64,000 nucleotides of DNA from Pseudomonas sp. R4-35-07 (lineage in GTDB: Bacteria > Pseudomonadota > Gammaproteobacteria > Pseudomonadales > Pseudomonadaceae), in NCBI RefSeq assembly GCF_003852235.1, contig NZ_CP027732.1, forward strand, positions 3,534,001 through 3,598,000, read 5' to 3'. Numbering within the stretch: position 1 is the stretch's first letter; each line of letters begins with the position of its first letter. The notes under the pieces were generated by a model. That model saw only the letters and a program-made list of their open reading frames with translations. It was not told the origin of the DNA and searched no databases. Positions 44,932 to 52,673 of the stretch are shown here, in pieces. Position numbers and translations under genes: made by a program.

Positions 44932-46536
44932 ATGCTTCTACACACCCAGCTCAACCCACGCTCGGCGGAATTTATCGCCAACAGCGCGGCGATGCGCCAA
45001 CAGGTCGACGCGCTGCACAACCTGCTCGCCCAGGTACAACAAGGCGGCGGCGCCAAGGCCCAGGAACGCCACACCTCACGCGGCAAGCTGCTGCCGCGCG
45101 AGCGCATCGATCGCCTGCTCGACCCCGGCTCGCCATTCCTCGAATTGAGCCAGTTGGCCGCCCATCAGGTGTATGGCGAAGACGTGCCGGCCGCCGGTGT
45201 GATTGCCGGCATCGGCCGCGTGGAAGGCGTCGAATGCATGATCGTCGCCAATGATGCCACCGTCAAAGGCGGCTCCTATTACCCGCTGACCGTCAAAAAA
45301 CACTTGCGCGCCCAGACCATCGCCGAGCAGAACCGCCTGCCGTGCATTTACCTGGTGGACTCCGGCGGAGCCAACCTGCCGCGCCAGGACGAAGTGTTCC
45401 CGGACCGCGAGCACTTCGGGCGAATTTTCTTCAACCAGGCCAATATGAGCGCCCAGGGCATTCCGCAGATTGCCGTGGTGATGGGCTCGTGCACGGCCGG
45501 TGGCGCGTATGTGCCGGCCATGGCCGACGAAGCGATCATGGTGCGCCAGCAAGCGACTATCTTCCTCGCCGGCCCGCCGCTGGTGAAGGCCGCCACCGGC
45601 GAAGTGGTCAGTGCCGAAGACCTCGGCGGTGCCGATGTGCACTGCAGGATTTCCGGCGTGGCCGACCACTATGCCGACAACGATGAACACGCCCTGGCCC
45701 TGGCCCGTCGCAGCGTGGCCAACCTCAATTGGCGCAAGCTGGGTGAGTTGCGCCAACGTCCGCCAGTGGCGCCGCTGTACAGCAGCGAAGAGCTTTACGG
45801 CGTGATCCCGGCCGATGCCAAGCAGCCGTTCGACGTGCGCGAAGTGATCGCCCGGCTGGTGGACGGTTCGGTATTCGATGAGTTCAAGGCGCTGTTCGGC
45901 GCCACCCTGGTCTGTGGCTTTGCGCACCTGCACGGCTATCCGGTGGCGATCCTGGCCAACAACGGGATCCTGTTCGCCGAAGCCGCGCAAAAAGGCGCGC
46001 ACTTTATCGAGCTGGCCTGCCAACGCGGCATTCCACTGCTGTTCCTGCAGAACATCACCGGCTTCATGGTCGGACAGAAGTACGAAGCCGGCGGTATCGC
46101 CAAGCATGGCGCCAAGTTGGTCACGGCGGTGGCCTGTGCCAAGGTACCGAAGTTCACGGTGATCATCGGCGGCAGTTTCGGCGCCGGTAACTACGGCATG
46201 TGCGGTCGCGCCTATGACCCGCGTTTCCTGTGGATGTGGCCCAACGCACGCATCGGCGTGATGGGCGCCGAACAGGCGGCGGGCGTGCTGGTGCAGGTCA
46301 AGCGCGAGCAGGCAGAGCGCGCAGGCTTGGCATTCAGTGCCAGCGATGAAGCGGCGATCAAGCAGCCGATCCTCGACCAGTATGAAACCCAGGGCCACCC
46401 CTATTATTCCAGCGCACGCTTGTGGGATGACGGCGTCATCGATCCGCTGCAGACCCGCGATGTGCTGGCCCTGGCGTTGTCCGCCGCGCTGAATGCCCCT
46501 ATCGAGCCGAGCCGCTTCGGCGTGTTCCGCATGTAA
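44932..46536 (+). CDS. liuB: 3-Methylcrotonyl-CoA carboxylase beta subunit (carboxyltransferase)
   Basis: Transfers CO2 from carboxybiotin to 3-methylcrotonyl-CoA; 534 residues. Typical segments are [20 protein letters not shown] near residue 50, [40 protein letters not shown] and [20 protein letters not shown]. It works as a complex with the biotin-carrying LiuD subunit. It is second in the liuABCD operon, with repeats before and after it. Confidence 0.96.
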   Translation: MLLHTQLNPRSAEFIANSAAMRQQVDALHNLLAQVQQGGGAKAQERHTSRGKLLPRERIDRLLDPGSPFLELSQLAAHQVYGEDVPAAGVIAGIGRVEGVECMIVANDATVKGGSYYPLTVKKHLRAQTIAEQNRLPCIYLVDSGGANLPRQDEVFPDREHFGRIFFNQANMSAQGIPQIAVVMGSCTAGGAYVPAMADEAIMVRQQATIFLAGPPLVKAATGEVVSAEDLGGADVHCRISGVADHYADNDEHALALARRSVANLNWRKLGELRQRPPVAPLYSSEELYGVIPADAKQPFDVREVIARLVDGSVFDEFKALFGATLVCGFAHLHGYPVAILANNGILFAEAAQKGAHFIELACQRGIPLLFLQNITGFMVGQKYEAGGIAKHGAKLVTAVACAKVPKFTVIIGGSFGAGNYGMCGRAYDPRFLWMWPNARIGVMGAEQAAGVLVQVKREQAERAGLAFSASDEAAIKQPILDQYETQGHPYYSSARLWDDGVIDPLQTRDVLALALSAALNAPIEPSRFGVFRM

Positions 46537-46640
46537 CCTGTAGGAGCGAGCTCACCCGCGAAAAACGTCCAGTCAACGCGTGCATCCTGGATACCCGCGT
46601 TATCGTTGACGACCTTCGCGAGCAAGCTCGCTCCTACAGG
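46537..46640. repeat. TGTAGGAGCGAGCT-type REP pair inside the liu operon
   Basis: Outer arms CCTGTAGGAGCGAGCT and AGCTCGCTCCTACAGG flank a region with CGTTGAC/GTCAACG arms. This is a different repeat family from the GTGGGAGGGGG REPINs. Its left end touches the liuB stop codon, and it sits 29 bases before the liuC ATG. Confidence 0.88.
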
Positions 46641-46669
46641 AGGCCTCTCATTTTCATGGAGCTTCTTGC

Positions 46670-47476
46670 ATGAGCGATTTCAACACCCTCGAACTGATCA
46701 CCGACAGCCGTGGCTTTGCCACGCTGTGGCTCAGTCGTGAAGCCAAGAACAACGCGTTCAATGCCCAGATGATCCGCGAACTGATCATCGCCCTCGACCA
46801 GGTCCAGGCCGACCCGGCCCTGCGCTTTCTGGTCCTGCGCGGGCGCGGCAAACACTTCAGCGCCGGCGCCGACCTGGCCTGGATGCAGCAGTCGGCCGAA
46901 CTGGATTACCACACCAACCTGGACGATGCCCGTGAGCTGGCCGAGCTGATGTACAACCTGGCCAAACTGAAAATCCCTACGCTGGCGGTGGTACAAGGCG
47001 CGGCCTACGGCGGCGCGCTGGGCTTGATCAGTTGCTGTGACATGGCAATTGGCGCCGATGACGCGCAGTTCTGTCTGTCGGAAGTGCGTATCGGCCTGGC
47101 GCCGGCGGTGATCAGCCCGTTCGTGGTGCAGGCCATCGGTGAACGCGCGGCCCGCCGCTATGCCTTGACGGCCGAGCGGTTTGACGGCCAGCGCGCGCGC
47201 GACATCGGCCTGTTGGCGGAAAGCTACCCGGCCGACACGTTGGACCAGCGGGTGGATGAGTGGGTCGCCAACCTGCTGCAAAACAGCCCGGCGGCGATGC
47301 GCGCCAGCAAAGACTTGTTGCGTGAGGTGGGCAACGGCGCCCTCACCCCGGCGCTGCGCCGCTACTGTGAAAACGCCATCGCGCGTATCCGGGTAAGTGT
47401 CGAGGGCCAGGAAGGCTTGCGCGCCTTTCTGCAAAAACGCACGCCGAGCTGGCAATCCCGGGAGCCGCGCCCATGA
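46670..47476 (+). CDS. liuC: Methylglutaconyl-CoA hydratase (enoyl-CoA hydratase family)
   Basis: Hydrates 3-methylglutaconyl-CoA to HMG-CoA, 268 residues. Crotonase signatures are LRGRGKHFSAGADLAWMQQS (oxyanion hole, about 63-82) and VQGAAYGGALGLISCCDMAI (second oxyanion strand). The role is set by its place between liuB and liuD. Its stop overlaps the liuD start (ATGA). The ATG is preceded by GGAGC. Confidence 0.94.
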   Translation: MSDFNTLELITDSRGFATLWLSREAKNNAFNAQMIRELIIALDQVQADPALRFLVLRGRGKHFSAGADLAWMQQSAELDYHTNLDDARELAELMYNLAKLKIPTLAVVQGAAYGGALGLISCCDMAIGADDAQFCLSEVRIGLAPAVISPFVVQAIGERAARRYALTAERFDGQRARDIGLLAESYPADTLDQRVDEWVANLLQNSPAAMRASKDLLREVGNGALTPALRRYCENAIARIRVSVEGQEGLRAFLQKRTPSWQSREPRP

Positions 47477-49398
47477 CCACACTCACTACCGTGCTGGTCG
47501 CCAACCGGGGCGAAATCGCTTGCCGGGTCATGCGCACCGCCAAGGCGATGGGGCTGACCACCGTGGCCGTGCACAGCGCAATCGACCGTGACGCCCGGCA
47601 CAGCCGCGAAGCGGACATTCGCGTCGACCTGGGCGGCAGCAAGGCCACTGACAGTTACCTGCAGATCGACAAATTGATCGCCGCCGCCCACGCCAGTGGC
47701 GCCCAGGCAATTCATCCGGGCTACGGCTTCCTCTCGGAAAACGCCGGGTTCGCCCGGGCCATCGAGGCAGCGGGCTTGATCTTCCTCGGCCCGCCCGCCT
47801 CGGCGATAGACGCCATGGGCAGCAAGTCGGCGGCCAAGGCGCTGATGGAAACCGCCGGCGTGCCGCTGGTGCCGGGCTATCACGGCGAGGCCCAGGACCT
47901 GGAGACCTTCCGCGAGGCCTGTGCGCGTATCGGTTACCCCGTGCTGCTCAAGGCCACGGCCGGCGGTGGCGGCAAGGGAATGAAGGTAGTCGAGGATGTC
48001 AGCCAGTTGGCGCAAGCCCTCGCCTCGGCCCAGCGTGAGGCCCTGTCGTCATTTGGCAACGGGCAGATGTTGGTGGAGAAATACCTGCTGCAACCGCGCC
48101 ATGTGGAAATCCAAGTGTTTGCCGATCAACACGGCAACTGCCTGTACCTCAATGAGCGCGATTGCTCGATCCAGCGGCGTCATCAAAAGGTCGTGGAAGA
48201 AGCCCCAGCGCCGGGGCTCGGCAGTGAACAGCGCAAAGCCATGGGCGAAGCGGCGGTCCGCGCGGCGCAGGCGATTGGCTATGTGGGCGCGGGGACCGTA
48301 GAGTTTCTGCTGGATGCGCGCGGCGAGTTTTTCTTCATGGAGATGAACACCCGCCTGCAAGTGGAGCACCCGGTCACCGAGGCGATTACCGGCCTCGACC
48401 TGGTGGCCTGGCAGATCCGCGTGGCCCAGGGCGAGGCGCTGCCGATCACTCAAGCGCAGGTACCGCTGATGGGGCATGCGATTGAGGTGCGCTTGTATGC
48501 CGAAGACCCGGCCAATGACTTCCTGCCTGCAACCGGACGATTGGCGGTGTACCGCGAGCCTGCCCCAGGTCCGGGTCGGCGCGTGGACAGCGGCGTCGAG
48601 CAAGGCGACAGCGTCTCGCCCTTCTACGACCCGATGCTCGGCAAGTTGATTGCCTGGGGCCAAGACCGTGAGCAGGCGCGGCTGCGCTTGCTGAGCATGC
48701 TCGACGAATGTGCGGTGGGCGGGCTCAAGACCAACCTGGGCTTTCTGCGGCGCATCATTGGTCACCCGGCCTTTGCCGCGGCTGAGCTGGATACCGGATT
48801 CATTCCGCGCTATCAGCAAGAGCTGCTGCCGGTGGCCGGGGCGCTGGACGATGAGTTCTGGCAGGCAGCGGGGTCGGCTTTCATGCAGAGCCTGCCGGCC
48901 AGTGACGGGCCGTGGGCAGACACCCGGGGCTTTCGTGCGGGGCTGCCGGCGCAGGTCTCACTGCATCTGAGCTGTAATGGGCAGGATCGGCTGGTCACAC
49001 TGGCCGGGCAATCGTTGCAGCTCACAGGCGAGCAACTGGTGATCGAACACCAGGGCGTGCGCCGCTCCCACTTGGCCGTGCGCGATGAAGGCATGGTGTA
49101 TCTGCGCTGGAACGGCGAGATGCAGGCGGTCAGCCTGTTCGACCCGATTGCGGCGGCCGAGGCCAGCCACTCCCCTCAAGGCGGCCTCACCGCGCCCATG
49201 AACGGCAGCATCGTGCGCGTGCTGGTGGAGGTCGGTCAACGCGTCGAAGCCGGCGCGCAACTGGTGGTACTGGAAGCGATGAAGATGGAACACAGCATCC
49301 GCGCACCTGAGGCGGGTGTGATCAAGGCGCTGTTTTGCCAGGAAGGCGAGATGGTCGCCGAAGGCAGTGCGCTGGTGGAGCTGGAAACGGCGGACTAG
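47473..49398 (+). CDS. liuD: 3-Methylcrotonyl-CoA carboxylase alpha subunit (biotin carboxylase/carrier)
   Basis: ATP-dependent biotin carboxylase joined to a biotin carrier domain, 641 residues. N-terminal VLVANRGEIACRVMRTAKAM; ATP-grasp loop LLKATAGGGGKGMKVVED near residue 160; EMNTRLQVEHPVTEAITG near 295; biotin attachment lysine in LEAMKMEHS near residue 600, in the last 50 residues. It completes the liuABCD operon. Its TAG stop and the stop of the convergent repressor are the two strands of one CTAG at 49395-49398. Confidence 0.96.
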   Translation: MTTLTTVLVANRGEIACRVMRTAKAMGLTTVAVHSAIDRDARHSREADIRVDLGGSKATDSYLQIDKLIAAAHASGAQAIHPGYGFLSENAGFARAIEAAGLIFLGPPASAIDAMGSKSAAKALMETAGVPLVPGYHGEAQDLETFREACARIGYPVLLKATAGGGGKGMKVVEDVSQLAQALASAQREALSSFGNGQMLVEKYLLQPRHVEIQVFADQHGNCLYLNERDCSIQRRHQKVVEEAPAPGLGSEQRKAMGEAAVRAAQAIGYVGAGTVEFLLDARGEFFFMEMNTRLQVEHPVTEAITGLDLVAWQIRVAQGEALPITQAQVPLMGHAIEVRLYAEDPANDFLPATGRLAVYREPAPGPGRRVDSGVEQGDSVSPFYDPMLGKLIAWGQDREQARLRLLSMLDECAVGGLKTNLGFLRRIIGHPAFAAAELDTGFIPRYQQELLPVAGALDDEFWQAAGSAFMQSLPASDGPWADTRGFRAGLPAQVSLHLSCNGQDRLVTLAGQSLQLTGEQLVIEHQGVRRSHLAVRDEGMVYLRWNGEMQAVSLFDPIAAAEASHSPQGGLTAPMNGSIVRVLVEVGQRVEAGAQLVVLEAMKMEHSIRAPEAGVIKALFCQEGEMVAEGSALVELETAD

Positions 49399-50030
49399 AA
49401 CTTCGCCGTGGCTTGCACGACGACGCCAAGGATGCGGCACTCGTCGGTGAACAGCAGCTTGGGATAGGTGGGATTGAGCGGCGCCAGGTAAAGCTGGCCG
49501 CTGTCTGCCTGCAACTGGCGAAAGGTCGCCTGGGGGTTGTCGAGCCATTGCGCAACCACCAGTTTACCGGCCTCGGCCTCGATGGCCGGGTCGACCAGGA
49601 TCAGCATGCCTGCGCTGATGCTCAAGCCACTGGGCGCGGTCATCGCGTCGCCGACCACCGGTAGCCAAAAAGCGTCGCCGTGGGCATGGTAATCCGTCAG
49701 TTCGAAACGTGCCGGCCCATAGCTGGCGCGTGCTTCGCGCAGCTCGCACACGCCGCTCCAATCGCTGACCGGGTAGCGAAAGTACGGGTTGTGGTGGTGC
49801 TCCAGTGCCGCCTTGGTGTCTGCCCTCTCGCGAATCTCCAGCGCGACCTCCAGGTAGCCCAGCCCCAGTTCCGCCAGTACCCGGTTCATGTCCGCCAGGC
49901 TCGGCACGCGGCGCTTGTTGAGCCAGTGGCCCACGCCGCCCTGGGACATGCCCAGGCGCTCCGCCAGTTCATCCTGCGTGACCTTGCGGTCTTTCATGTT
50001 GGCTCGCACCAACGCTATCCAGTTATCCAT
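49395..50030 (-). CDS. XRE/S24-type repressor lacking the peptidase catalytic residues
   Basis: Layout of a phage-type repressor (PrtR/LexA-like): N-terminal helix-turn-helix KVTQDELAERLGMSQGGVGH followed by WLNKRRVPS, and a C-terminal S24 domain (about 105-211). In active members the domain has GDSM and a lysine in ATFKKL; here they read VVGDAMTAP (Ala at about 129) and ATFRQL (Arg at about 171), so both Ser and Lys of the catalytic dyad are gone and self-cleavage is not expected. I start at the ATG at 50030 (MDNWIALVRA, 211 residues): the longer frame to 50087 covers an operator palindrome. Divergent from a DUF6124-like gene. Confidence 0.87.
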   Translation of the reverse strand: MDNWIALVRANMKDRKVTQDELAERLGMSQGGVGHWLNKRRVPSLADMNRVLAELGLGYLEVALEIRERADTKAALEHHHNPYFRYPVSDWSGVCELREARASYGPARFELTDYHAHGDAFWLPVVGDAMTAPSGLSISAGMLILVDPAIEAEAGKLVVAQWLDNPQATFRQLQADSGQLYLAPLNPTYPKLLFTDECRILGVVVQATAKF

Positions 50031-50039
50031 GGCGCTGAC

Positions 50040-50054
50040 AATACGTTGCGTATT
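50040..50054. promoter_or_regulatory. Operator palindrome beside the S24-type repressor
   Basis: AATACGTTGCGTATT is a perfect inverted repeat (AATACG, three bases, CGTATT) ten bases upstream of the chosen repressor start. A second site with the same TACG-N3-CGTA layout is at 50101-50111. Confidence 0.7.
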
Positions 50055-50100
50055 TTCCAGGGCAATAAACAGTTTGTAGTAATCCATAAAACGACATAAA

Positions 50101-50111
50101 TACGATACGTA
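50101..50111. promoter_or_regulatory. Second TACG-N3-CGTA operator
   Basis: TACGATACGTA repeats the half-sites and spacing of the site at 50040. It lies 49 bases before the DUF6124-like gene, so the repressor may control both divergent genes. Centres are 59 bases apart. Confidence 0.6.
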
Positions 50112-50159
50112 CTATCATCGACATAAGGTTTTCGACACCCACCCGGAGTACCGCCTCTT

Positions 50160-50510
50160 ATGACGACGAGCCCGTATCATCTGCCTGAAACACCCGAACA
50201 CACTGACCTGCATGACATGCGCTGCAGCGGCGCCGCCCAGCGCGCGCTGGACTATTACTTGAAAGAAGATATGTCTGCGCGAGACGTGGACGAGGCCTTT
50301 TTCACCATCAAGCCAGGCATCAGCCAGGAAGAAGCGCTGGTGCATGCCTCTGACCTGCTGCGCAGCGCTGCGGCAACGGCCTACGAATCGGCGAGCAGCC
50401 ATCAAGGCAATCATCGCGACCTGGCGTTTTCGGTGGTTTACTTGATCGATATGGCGAAAGCGATGGTGGAGCGGTCGTTGCGAGCGACTGAGGCGCAGGC
50501 GAACATTTAA
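50160..50510 (+). CDS. DUF6124-like (DUF3077) small protein
   Basis: A 116-residue soluble protein resembling small Pseudomonas proteins with the segment AAQRALDYYLKE near residue 22, a middle FFTIKPGISQEEALVHASDL-like stretch and a final helix (VVYLIDMAKAMVERSLR). The family is common in Pseudomonas, usually in several copies per genome, and has no known function. No signal peptide or membrane helix. It is divergent from the S24-type repressor with two operator-like palindromes between, so it is probably its target. Confidence 0.8.
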   Translation: MTTSPYHLPETPEHTDLHDMRCSGAAQRALDYYLKEDMSARDVDEAFFTIKPGISQEEALVHASDLLRSAAATAYESASSHQGNHRDLAFSVVYLIDMAKAMVERSLRATEAQANI

Positions 50511-50552
50511 AGGACGTGCACGAAAAAATTTCTATCGAGCGGATAAAAACAT

Positions 50553-50584
50553 TTGACTTGCAAATGATAATGATTATTATTGGG
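50553..50584 (+). promoter_or_regulatory. Fur-regulated promoter of prrF
   Basis: TTGACT at 50553 and TATTAT at 50575 are 16 bases apart. The Fur-box-like GATAATGATTATTATTGG at 50566 covers the spacer and -10, matching about 14 of 19 consensus positions. Iron-loaded Fur would shut off the sRNA. Confidence 0.85.
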
Positions 50585-50587
50585 CCC

Positions 50588-50702
50588 AGCTGATCGCGAG
50601 ATCAGTCGATAGACCAAGAGACCTTAGGTCGGACTCTTGGAATATCTCCTCATCAGGCTAATCACGGTTTTTGACCCGGCTCTTTGGCCGGGTCTTTTTT
50701 TT
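50588..50702 (+). ncRNA. prrF: PrrF small RNA (iron-sparing sRNA)
   Basis: About 115 bases. Recognisable PrrF blocks are the first stem CTGATC-GCGA-GATCAG, then TCGATAGACCAAGAGACC, the antisense core TCTCCTCATCAGGCTAATCA, and a terminator GACCCGGC/GCCGGGTC followed by eight T. PrrF is made when iron is scarce and, with Hfq, represses mRNAs for iron-rich enzymes. Only one copy is present here; whether it is prrF1 or prrF2 cannot be told. Confidence 0.95.
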
Positions 50703-50974
50703 GCCAGTTTTTCCTGGCGTGGCTTCAGGCTAATGAAGACTGTGTGGTGCATGATGGCGCGCATGGTAGCAAAAGCCCATCGCGAAAAGAAAGGCGCAGC
50801 ACCGCTCTAGCCCGGATCTTTGCGATTTAGCGCTTGAGAATCAATCTCATAAACCCTAAGCTGCGGCCGCGTCACGGATGACGCCCCCTCCCCCGTGCAA
50901 CAATTTTGCTTCCAGAATGTGCCCACCGCCTGTGTAAGATAGCCGCCACATCCTCATATTCAGGCAACCAGACT
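50703..50974. promoter_or_regulatory. Intergenic region with a second Fur-like palindrome before the M14 peptidase
   Basis: No gene is seen in these 272 bases. At 50835-50849 TGAGAATCAATCTCA fits the 7-1-7 Fur layout (TGAtAAT-N-ATTaTCA) with one change in each arm. It lies about 125 bases before the carboxypeptidase gene. No clear -35/-10 pair is visible next to it. Confidence 0.45.
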
Positions 50975-52126
50975 ATGACCGTGGCCTTGACCTCCATCAA
51001 GATCAGCACTGCTTTCGACAGCGGCAATATCCAGGTCCTGGATGCCAGCGATGCCTACCAGCTATTGCTGGCCATCAAGCCCGACACTCGTAGCCAGCAC
51101 TACCAGTGGTTCCACTTCAAGGCCGAGGGCATGCACGTGGGCCACACCCACACGTTTCGCCTGAGCAACGCGGGCCGCTCGTCTTACAAGCATGCCTGGA
51201 GCGGCTATAACGCCGTAGCGTCTTATGACCATGTCAATTGGTTCCGCGTGCCGTCGCGCTTTGACGGCGAAATCCTGCATATCAGCCTCCAGACCCGGGA
51301 AAAACACGCGTGGTTCGCCTACTTCGAACCTTATAGCCGCGAACGCCACGACTGGTTGATCGAGCAGGCCCTGAAGTACGCCGGCGTCAAGCTATTGGCC
51401 ACCGGCAAGAGTGTCGAGGGGCGCGATATCCAACTGCTGCGCCGTGGCAAAGGCGGCGAAGGTCGCCGCAAGGTCTGGATCATCGCCCAGCAACATCCCG
51501 GCGAACACATGGCCGAATGGTTCATGGAAGGCGTCATCGAACGCCTGCAACAGGACGGTGACGCCGAGCTGAAAAAGCTGCTGGCGGTGGCCGACCTGTA
51601 CCTGGTGCCGAACATGAACCCCGATGGCGCGTTCCATGGTCACCTGCGTACCAACGCCATGGGCCAGGACCTCAACCGCGCCTGGCAGAGCGCCAGCCAG
51701 GAATTCAGCCCGGAAGTGCTGTTCGTGCAACAGCAGATGGAAAAGCATGGCGTCGACCTGTTCCTCGATATCCATGGCGACGAAGAAATCCCCTACGTCT
51801 TCACCGCCGGCTGCGAAGGCAATCCGGGCTACAGCCCGCGTATCGAAGCCTTGGAGAACCGTTTCCGTAGCCACCTGAGCCACCTGACCCGTGACTTTCA
51901 GACCACCCACGGCTACACCCGCGACCTACCCGGCGAAGCCAATATGACCCTGGCCTGCAATGCGGTGGGTGAGAAATACGACTGCCTGTCACTGACCCTG
52001 GAGATGCCCTTCAAGGACAATGACGACGCACCCAACCCGAGAACCGGTTGGTCCGGCGATCGCTCCAAGCAGCTGGGCAAGGATGTGTTGAGCAGCGTGG
52101 CCGATATCATCGGCCACGTGCGTTAA
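50975..52126 (+). CDS. M14-family zinc carboxypeptidase
   Basis: A cytoplasmic 383-residue peptidase resembling bacterial cytosolic carboxypeptidases. There is an N-terminal beta domain (IKPDTRSQHYQWFHFKAEGM) before the catalytic domain. Zinc ligands and catalytic residues: QQHPGEHMAEW (His, Glu near 178), DLFLDIHGDEEIP (third His near 266), and the general-base glutamate in SLTLEMPFK near 345; PNMNPDGAFHGHLRTNAMGQ and DLNRAW are the conserved substrate loop. No signal peptide. Relatives remove C-terminal acidic residues from proteins, but the bacterial target is unknown. I start at the ATG at 50975. Confidence 0.9.
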   Translation: MTVALTSIKISTAFDSGNIQVLDASDAYQLLLAIKPDTRSQHYQWFHFKAEGMHVGHTHTFRLSNAGRSSYKHAWSGYNAVASYDHVNWFRVPSRFDGEILHISLQTREKHAWFAYFEPYSRERHDWLIEQALKYAGVKLLATGKSVEGRDIQLLRRGKGGEGRRKVWIIAQQHPGEHMAEWFMEGVIERLQQDGDAELKKLLAVADLYLVPNMNPDGAFHGHLRTNAMGQDLNRAWQSASQEFSPEVLFVQQQMEKHGVDLFLDIHGDEEIPYVFTAGCEGNPGYSPRIEALENRFRSHLSHLTRDFQTTHGYTRDLPGEANMTLACNAVGEKYDCLSLTLEMPFKDNDDAPNPRTGWSGDRSKQLGKDVLSSVADIIGHVR

Positions 52127-52133
52127 CGCTCGG

Positions 52134-52673
52134 TCAGTGTTTGGTGCCGGTCATGCTTTGCAGCACGCCGTCACGGCGGATCAACCCGTGAAACAGCGCG
52201 GCCGCCAGATGCACCAGCACCGTCAGGAACAACAGGTAGGCGAGATAACCGTGGGCCTTGCGCAATAGCGCAAACAACGGCGCATTCGCCGAGACCAGTG
52301 CCGGCAGTTGCACGGAACTGCTGAGCATCACCGGGTCGCCGGCGGCCGAAATCATTGCCCAGCCCAGCAACGGCAACACCAGCATCAATCCGTACAAAAC
52401 CACGTGAGACGCCTTGGCCGCCAACACTTGCCACAGCGGCAAGTCCGCCGGCAGCGGCGGTTGGCGCGTGGAAAAACGCACCACCAGCCGCACGATGACC
52501 AGCGCCAGAATGGCGATCCCCAGCGGCTTGTGCAGGTGAATCAACCACTCGTGGCGCTCGGAAACCGACGCCGCCAGCCCCGCGCCAATAAACAGCATGG
52601 CGATGATCATGAGCGCCATCAGCCAGTGCAGCAAACGCGCCAACGGGGCGAAAAACCTTGGTTGAACATTCAT
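52134..52673 (-). CDS. Cytochrome b561-type membrane protein
   Basis: A 179-residue four-helix b-type cytochrome. Candidate haem histidines lie in FAPLARLLHWLMALMI near residue 16, WLIHLHKPLGIAILA, SHVVLYGLMLVLPLLGW and GYLAYLLFLTVLVHLAAALF. It is second in an operon with the catalase-like peroxidase (ATGA overlap). It probably passes membrane electrons to, or shares redox duties with, the periplasmic peroxidase. Confidence 0.92.
   Translation of the reverse strand: MNVQPRFFAPLARLLHWLMALMIIAMLFIGAGLAASVSERHEWLIHLHKPLGIAILALVIVRLVVRFSTRQPPLPADLPLWQVLAAKASHVVLYGLMLVLPLLGWAMISAAGDPVMLSSSVQLPALVSANAPLFALLRKAHGYLAYLLFLTVLVHLAAALFHGLIRRDGVLQSMTGTKH

Noticed and set aside
49395..50510. S24-type repressor considered as the edge of a prophage or pyocin cluster
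   Set aside because: No phage structural, lysis or integrase genes are nearby; neighbours are liuD, a DUF6124-like gene and prrF.
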